NCBI GenBank assembly: GCA_013407085.1
Contig: JACCGJ010001689.1
Coordinates: forward strand, 37,647-101,646
Source: Atriophallophorus winterbourni
Taxonomy: Eukaryota > Platyhelminthes > Trematoda > Plagiorchiida > Microphallidae
Direction of reading: 5' to 3'
DNA length: 64,000 nucleotides
A program made the position numbers and the translations under genes. Under the pieces are notes generated by a model. That model was not told where the DNA came from, made no database searches, and was given only the letters and a program-made list of their open reading frames with translations. Within the stretch, counting starts at the first letter, position 1; the number at the start of each line of letters is the position of its first letter. Below, in pieces: positions 10,101 to 19,100 of this stretch.

Positions 10101-13100
10101 GGAAAACAAGACACTGGATGTACAGACTGCTTTCGACCAGGCAAAGGCCCTCGATTTGGCCCAACGTCAATCTCATTCGTTTATCCAGCCTGCACCTAGT
10201 AATTACGGTGCTGCTGCAATCGATGCGTCTCACGCCACTACCGATTCAACTCCTTTCAGTTCTGAGACAACTCTGGCTACCACACGTTCCAGTTGTTTCT
10301 TTTGCGGTTACGATCGACATCCACGCTCGAAATGCCCCGCTAGGGATGCGGAGTGCAAATCATGTGGCAAGAAAGGTCATTTCCAAAAAGTATGCCGTTC
10401 TACAAACAAAGCAAAACACACTGCATCGGTAATTCCTTTTCTGACCTCCACGATTATCAACGCTGCTGCGCCGGCCAGTCTTAATAAAGCAATTACCGGA
10501 GTTGTCGTCAACGGTATAGCTTTACAGGCGCTGGTTGACACGGGTAGTTCTGAAAGTTACATCTCCGAAAGTATCGTCTGTCTAAACGGTTGGCCTATCC
10601 TGGAATCGAAAAACCAAATTGTGTTGGCTTCTACGTCGATGATAAGCAATACGAAAGGTCATTGTTTTGTATCACTCGTCCACAAAAGTACTCGTTACAA
10701 CAATGTGAAACTTTCTATCCTTCCTGATCTATGTGCCGATGTGTTGCTTGGACATGATTTTCTTCAGCGCCATCGAGCAGTTGAAATACCATTCGAAGGA
10801 ATCCAAGCCCCATTTTCTTTGTGTAGTTTATCCGTTACTACATTAACTCCTGTTTCACTTTTCCCTCATCTGGACCCATCATGTCGTCCGATATGCACCA
10901 AGTCCAGAAGATACAGTCATAACGACGAGATTTTCATTCGAGCTGAAGTTGCCAAGCTACTAAATGAGGAAATAATCGAATCTTCCCAGTCGCCTTGGCG
11001 CGCCCAGGTGTTGGTCACAACAAATGAACGACAGAAGAAACGTTTGGTCATTGACTATAGCCAAACTATCAACCGATTCACATATCTAGACGCCTACCCC
11101 CTGCCTCGAATCGATGACATGATCCAAAAGATTTCACAGTTTGGTGTTTTTAGCACCTTAGACTTGCAGAGCGCATATCACCAAATTCCTGTAAAGGAGA
11201 ATGAGCGCCGGTACACTGCATTTGAAGCATGTGGTAACCTCTACCAATTCCGGCGTATTCCATTTGGCGTAACCAACGGAGTTGCATGCTTCCAGCGGGC
11301 CATGGATGAGTTAATACGCAAGGAATCTCTGCGAGGAACGTATGTCTACGTCGATAACATAACCGTCTGTGGGAAAGATAAGCATGATCATGATGTAAAC
11401 TTAAGCAAATTTATGCATGCAGTGGATAAATATGGGCTTACTTTGAATCGCAACAAATGTACCTTTTCCGTAGAGCGCGTTAAACTTCTCGGTTATGAGG
11501 TATCCGCTGGAAATGTGAAACCAGACCCTGAACGCTTTGATGCCTTACTCAAGCTGCCTCCACCCTGTGATGCCAAAGCACAACAAAGAATAATCGGGAT
11601 GTTCTCTTATTATTCCCAATGGTTCTCCCAGTTCTCCGACAAAATCCATCCTTTGGTTCACAATAAAATCTTCCCACTGTCCGGGAAAGCTTTGAACGCT
11701 TACACATCCCTGAAATCTGAATTAGTGCAAGCATCTCTTTTCTCGGTTGATCGTGACGTACCTCTCGTTGTCGAAACAGATGCATCCGATGTAGCAATAG
11801 CTGCTACTCTCAACCAAAACGGACGTCCGGTTGCTTTCTTCTCTCGCACACTCTCTCCAAGTGAGCGTAATCATCCCGCGATCGAGAAGGAAGCTTGCGC
11901 GATCGTTGAAGCAATTCGAAAATGGAGACATTATCTCATTGGGTCTCATTTTAAACTAATCACTGATCAACGCTCCGTTTCGTTTATGTTTGATACGAAA
12001 ATCGCCAGTAAAATCAAGAACGACAAAATCCAACGTTGGCGTATAGAACTCTCTCAGTTTTCCTATGACGTGGTGTATCGACCGGGTCCTGATAATACCG
12101 TAGCTGATGCCTTGTCCCGTGGATTTTGTGCTAGTGTACATTCGCTTCCTGAACTAAAGTCCATTCATGACTCACTATGCCACCCGGGTATCACACGTTT
12201 ATTTCATTTCATCCGATCTAAAAATCTTCCGTTCTCTCTTGATGACGTCAAATCTGTTATTCGACAGTGCCTTGTATGTTCCCAGTTGAAGCCCAAATTT
12301 TTCGGTCCTTACAATGAGCCACTCATTAAAGCAACACATCCTTTTGAACGTCTCAGTATCGATTTTAAAGGGCCCATTCCTTCATCTACTCGGAATCGAT
12401 ATTTGCTTACAGTAATTGACGAATTTTCTCGATTCCCCTTTGCTTTCCCATGTCCTGACATGACCAGCTCTACTGTAATTTCCCGACTCACCGAACTTTT
12501 TTCCATTTTTGGTATGCCCGGATACGTACACTCAGATCAAGGGTCATCCTTCATGTCCAGTGACATTAAATCTTTTCTTCATTCTCGAGGAGTTGCTACG
12601 AGTAGGACCACCAGTTATAACCCGCAAGGTAATGGGCAGGTAGAACGTCTGAACGGTACCTTATGGAAAACTGTTTCATTATGCTTGCGAGATAGAGGTT
12701 TGACGACAGAGCAGTGGGAACTTGTTCTTCCCGAAGCATTACACGCCATGCGGTCTCTCTTATGCACTGCTACAAATGAGACGCCTCACGAGCGCATGTT
12801 CAAGCATAATCGCAAGTCTCCCGTCGGTACGAGTCTTCCTAATTGGTTGTTGATGCCAGGACCAGTCCTTTATCGCAGAAATGTTCGTTCCTCCAAGTAT
12901 GACCCCCTGGTGGAAGAGGTGGAGCTTCTGGAGAGTAATCCTCAGTATGCCCATATCCGCTTGCCAGATGGTCGCGAGGAGACTGTGTCTCTCCGTCAAC
13001 TGGCTCCAATGAATCAGTCGCCAAACCCATTGAACACTGACCCACCTGACCCAACAGAAACACCTCCAGATACCCTTTGTACACCTGACATACAGTCTGC

Positions 13101-16100
13101 CACTTCAGACATTTCTGGACCAACCACTACACTTCAACCAAATGTAGAACACCTTGTTTCACAACAACAAAGGGTTAGACCCTACAATCTTCGATCCCGT
13201 GAGGTCTAAAACTGTAACCGTTATATCACTCGGTCTTCCCGGTCGGGGTGAATGTCGTGTTGTTTTGACATTCCTTTTATTGTGTACACACGCTTATTTT
13301 ACCGTATTACACATCTAACCTTTTTCTTTTTGTTGTAGCTCATACTCGTGTTCTTTAGTTGATTAAAGCCTTTCAATCAGGCGTTATCTTCTCTACGTTC
13401 GTTTGTGTCCAGATCATATCTGACTTCTTACAGACCCTCAACATGTCTTACAAACGAACGTTGTACGTGTATAATCTGATACTCACGCGACCAAAGGCGT
13501 AAAAATAAAACCGACATGTGGAGAGATGATTGCACACCAGAATACAGAAATTTGTTGTCGACCTAGTGCGTGCTTAAAGCTTAAATGCCGAACCGCGTGC
13601 TGAGGGCATGATGTACAAGTTGAGTTTGACTAAAGTTTCGCCGGAAAGCAGCGGAGAAGGGACGACAGTTGAATTTGACACAGGACCGGAAAATATATTC
13701 GACAAGAACCACAAAACGAATTCGTTGCTAGACGAGAACTTACCGATGCCTTTTGGAAGTTGTACGAGAACAAGCTCGAACGATGACAGTCACTCGATGT
13801 GCAAGCCGGTAAAAGTAACTCGATATTGCCGTCGGAATCTGAAAGATGAACGCAGATTCGATCGGAGGGAGAAAGGCTTCACGATAGCATTAGCAGGTGC
13901 AAAATCATGATTCATCAGATCTGGCAAGCAAACAACAGTGTGTGAAAATGGGGAAAAATTGGAGAACAAGAAAACCTGAAATAGACCGATAAAACCAATT
14001 GTGAACAACTTATGCTGTGAGACCGCTGTGAAATAGAAATCGTACATAGAACCAGAATATTCGAATACAGAATCCCAGAATGATTCCTGGCCAAACACTC
14101 AAAATGACCAACGTATCGTGAATGAACAGATAGTTAGCGAAACGGAAAGCTCTGAGGATTAGAAGCAAACTACACTAAGCCGCTTGAGAAATGTAAGCGA
14201 CCGACTGTCTACACAGTACCGCACAGTTATAAATTGCACGTGGGCTGAGATACAGTCAGGTTGCCCAGATCAACACAAATGTGAGAAAAAAAAGTAGAAA
14301 TTGCCATGAGACTTCAGTGTATTTCCGCAAGCAGCTCACTAAGGTATGGCATGAAAGCACAAGCCTGATCCAGGAAAAGTGCCGCACACTGCACGTGGGC
14401 TGAGATAATGTCAGGTTGCCCAGGCCTAGACAGATATGACAGAAGAAATAGAAAGTAAAAAGAAAGAAATGGTAGCGAGACTCCAGCGTGTTTCCGCAAG
14501 CAGCTCACTACTGGTGGCGAAGTAATTTAGCGCGGTGTTATGTGCACAGCAACGAAATACGACAAGGTTGCGCAATAGCATGCGTATACTAGATACAAAA
14601 TGGGGTAAGAAAAACTTAAAGTGGCACATAGTACGGCTGAAAATGTTTAGAATAATAGAAACCAAAACGAAGAAGGTTAACGAAAAGTTGAAATTTGAAA
14701 CGAATAATACAGAAGTTTATCAGGAAGCCATGCGGTGAATGGTGTCTGTGTGTGTCTTAAAGTTCAACCACGGAGTCAGGCTAATAAACCTGATAAACAA
14801 TACACAATCATGCTGGAACATGTAGGTTCAACAGTTGCTCAAGAAATTTCCGTGACCGGAACCGCTATCGGCGTGCGAGTCGTGCTTTTGAGAGTTAGTG
14901 TGTTTGCTCAAAACTTACCGAGATCAACAAGCGTGAACAAGCCAAGATAGGAATGTGGAGCGCTACGAAGCGCATCGGGCAGTTCAATGTGGGAAACATC
15001 TGTGAGATCGGTCGATTTTGAATTGTCACGGCGGATCAGTTGGAAGGACAGTTCACCGTTACGCTCGACAACAATCACGATCTCTGAAAACAAGTAAAGA
15101 AAAGCGTTAAACGCTAAAATTTTGGATTATGATATCTTGGTTCGCCTCAAATGGGGCATTGTAAAATAATGAGTGTGACATGACCGAAATTACCCAAAAA
15201 ATGTTTTTATGGTGGGGGGACAAATACGGGGCATGAAACACAGACGCACTTAGGAAAACATCGAACACCAAGACGATAAACACACACACACACAAACGCA
15301 ACGCCGTCATTTAGCGCAGCTACAGGCATCGATTGATGGGCAATACGTTCAATACCAGTTCGCAAAAAATAAAGGATTCTCGGCACTGCGATGGCACATT
15401 CCAAACTTTGTGTTAAGGCTTTCAATGGGATTTCCGTACGCGAAAATTCGAGTAATCTACCCAAAAAACACCAATCGCGTTTGGTTCGCGATTTTCCCAT
15501 GATGAAACCGATAGAATGGATATTGGCTGGAAAATCGGGATGATAACATTTTTTTGTGCGGCTGGCTCCACGGGTGGACTAGCCGGCTTCATTGATGTCT
15601 CGGATCGCACCAGCCCACGCACGTCGATCGGAGGCGAGATCGTTGCAGATCGTGATCCAGTCTCGTTCCCACCTGCAAACTCCGTAGACGGTACGCAGAT
15701 CCATTGAGACATCATCATGAAGTTTCTTGGGGGTAGTGTACAAGTGATGTCCCCAGCACCACTCGGTGTTTGTTCAAGTACACCTCTCTAGCCATTGCAC
15801 AGCCAAGTGCAACCTACAAGGCAGCAGGGAGTTGGCAGATAAACGCGCTGTGCGTCAGTTATCTACCTACGGGACTTCTCTCCGGATTTTCCTCGGGGTT
15901 TTCTCCCGAAGCCTTTCCCGCAATCGGGTGACCCACAAGGCAGTGGGGGTTTGGGGTCAGGGTTTTCCTTCCCCTAGATGGATTGCCAGTAGCTGACGAG
16001 TTCTATCTGCCCGGAGCAAACTGGTTTTAAGGCGCCAGTCACCCGCCTTCGCCCCTTCTCCTGTCAGTAAAAGCAGTTCCGCCGGGCTTGTGAAAGCGAC

Positions 16101-19100
16101 TCGTGCAGGCCAGGAGTTGGACTTGGTTGTCAGAGGCTATTTGAGACGCACGCCACGTGGGAGCATTTTATAGATAGTAGGTGGCTCATTCCTACTACCA
16201 CCCCCGGCTGTGACAACCTTTGGAACCGATGCTAACATGTGGAATTGTGATAAGATAAAAGACTCAGTTCATTTTAAAGGTTGAAGTTTAGAAGCATTTG
16301 AAATTCAACGAGGCGTAACAATTTTACGCTGTTCGATATTTTCTTTGTTCTGCTACAGAAACACGCTTTTAGGTGGAGAACAGAAGGTATTTACCTACAC
16401 ACGCGAAATGATGGCAAGCATTTCAACCTGAACAGGTTGAGAGTACAAACAAGGTACGGGGTGTGCTAATCCGTATTCTGTTATTTGCCGACGATACAGC
16501 CATTATCGCTCACTCCCGAGAACAACTCCAGTCGCTAATGGACTGTCATTCGTCAGCATGCAAAGACTTTGGACAAACAAACAGCATGAGCAAGACCAAT
16601 GTCCTTGGTCAATGGATTCTATCGCCTCCAATCGTCACAGTTGGAAACTATCAGCTTGAATCAGTACATCATTTTACATATCTTGGTTCAACCATTGCGG
16701 ATAACCATTCGGTACAAAGACGTTTTCAAAAGAGATATGAAAGCTCTTGGCATTGACCCTACGAGTGGGGAACTTGCTCTTGACCGCTCACATGGGAGGG
16801 ATTGTGTAAAGCATCGTCTGCAAGCTGGGGTCGAGCAGATACAGCTCTGAACTCGTGCCAATGCCGCCGGTCGAACGACTGCTGTCTATCGCTGCAGGAA
16901 AGATGGTTCCTCCGAAATCGGACTGTTTTGTATTCGAGAAGCTGTGGCATAGGCAGTTAAAAACCCTCACTAGTAACTTTTCTAAAGTATGCGCAGCGCG
17001 TTTTCCAGACTGGTGTCCACGCGATCAGATATCGCAATGGCTAGTTACGCTTCAGGATATGTCCAGAAACCGTGTTCAATGGCGGTCTTGTACTAAGCAT
17101 CTTCTTGCTTAACCTTGTATGTTGTCAAGCTGAGTGACGAGAAAAGCTTGTTATGATGCATGACAGTGAAAGCCGCAAGGAAGCTGCCATGCTGATGTCG
17201 CTCTACTCGTTCACCAAACTTGTTTGAATGCATGTTCTATTCGAGGTGTAGACACCTCTACACAGTTTGTTTGTGCTTACTCTTCTATAGAATTCGTAGC
17301 TATTTAAGTCCAACCCTTCCCCATCTTTTAGGATTTTACTTTTTCATGGCTGTGTGACAGTTAAGCATTTGGTACGCGCTACCGGTGTAATGCTGTCTGT
17401 TATGATGATGATGATGATGAGAAGCTGTGGAACATGAAACAATCATGCGCTTGTGGTGTACATCTATGGTCAACATCGCCTGAAAGAGGCCAAGAACAGA
17501 TAGATTTGTGAATGTGAAATCATCATCGGCTGAACAGCAGATGGTAGTCGAGAGCACAAAACTTCGGATTACTAATGTCTAGATGAACGGTTTGAGTCCC
17601 GCCTAGGCCAGAGAATTTGAATTGCCGATCAACTCTGATAAAATCGAAATGATTCCATGCTGTGCAGATTTATATGAATTAGACAACGAGACATGGACAT
17701 AGGTAGCATGTGGGATGAGATATGGTATGGTATGAAAGCACAAGCTTGACCCAGGCAAAGTGCCGCACAGTCACAGACTCGGATGAGATACTGTTAGGTT
17801 CTCCAGGTGTAGAAATTCGTGTGCGATCGCGCATGTAGCTCAATACAGGTGAGAAACCAATATAATCCGACATTGCTTGTGCAGACGTACTTCACGAAAG
17901 CACATCGTACAAGGTCACGTTAACCTCGTCACAAAAATCAGTATCGTAGATGGCGAACGAACGGAAGAATGAGAACCGGTCAGTGTAGAAAGGAAACAAG
18001 CGATTCGCTGGAAAAATTGTGCAAACTAAAAGAATTGTAAAACACCATAGCTGACACAGGGAGTGCTTACCGGGTACACCATTGCCATCAATGTCTCCAA
18101 ACGCGGAATAACCAAGTTTAGACCACTGTGATCCGCTATACGCCATTTTATGAGGCTCCAAATTGGTACTAGCAATGACAGGAAGTGAAAATAGAAAATT
18201 TTGGATACAATTCATGTGTATAAAATCACAAGGTTAGATCGAAAAAAAGATTCATAGGACCATAGACAGCGAGTGAGCCAAAATACTGTAAGAATTCTTA
18301 CAGTAGACTCATAACAGGTAATCAATTTCGATAAAACGGCACTCGTGGCAAGCAGAGCAGGTAGCACCAAGGTAGGGGGTGACAAGCAAATTGCCACACG
18401 GTTATAGACTGCGTGTGGGCTAGGATACTGTCAGTTTTCCCGGCTAACACTGATATGAGAACGATAATGGAAGTCAAAATGGCAGCGAGAATCCAGCGTG
18501 GTTTCGCACGCCGCTCACTACTGGTGGCTAAGCTCGGGGTGACAAAAACTTAATTGCATGAATGATAGACATCAACGGTGGCTAAATTATCAAGCAGGCA
18601 ACAAAAACTATGTTGACCAACTGCTCATGCAGATTCAGCTGCAACGTTGCGGAAGGGACTGACGCTCAGGACAGATCTGTTCATTTCGACTAAAGTCTAT
18701 TAGAAAAAGCGCTGGGTTACGCCCTAATAGGCACAATACAAGCATAGCCAGCGAAGAATCACAGATATGTATAAGGAGAAGTGTTTAAAGGGCGCGCTTT
18801 GTGCTCCGTTTGACTTGGTCAGAAAATTATCCTTCGACAGCCCGGTTCTATTTTTATTACTACTCACGAGTAGCTAAAATAACAAAACGTTTATCAATCA
18901 CGCGATTTTTATGGTTATATGTATGCTTCAGTATTTGGTTTCCGATTCTAATATACCTTCGTGGTAAAATCAGAACACTAACTAGAGAGTTCAACAAAAA
19001 GCCATCAAAATCTGCCCAATAAAGCAACAAGAAATTAAATGTGCAAAGCTACGTACCCTCCTAAAATGAGCAGACGTGAGGTGGCGTCTACTTGTCCGAA

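Larger units (their letters stand above)
9458..13432 (+). mobile_element. Gypsy-type (Ty3/Gypsy) LTR retrotransposon, nearly intact
   Basis: 3,975-bp element with 182-bp and 180-bp LTRs that are almost identical, implying recent insertion. GACCC occurs at 9452-9456 (one extra C before the LTR) and at 13433-13437, fitting a 5-bp target duplication. One uninterrupted Gag-Pol frame fills the interior. It sits antisense in ITFG1 intron 5. It has no chromodomain and no env-like frame. Confidence 0.95.
13839..14918 (-). other. ITFG1 intron 4
   Basis: Contains two adjacent SINE-like copies (14208-14584). The rest is unassigned. Confidence 0.5.
15084..18070 (-). other. ITFG1 intron 3
   Basis: Holds a short CA run (15281-15294), a GC-rich repeat (15766-16230), an RTE-like 3' remnant (16440-17420) and a SINE-like copy (17721-17880). 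The open frames at 15422-15718 are not recognised. Confidence 0.55.

Noticed and set aside
9913..13123. Minus-strand open frames within the Gypsy element
   Set aside because: Shadows of the 1,183-codon Gag-Pol frame.
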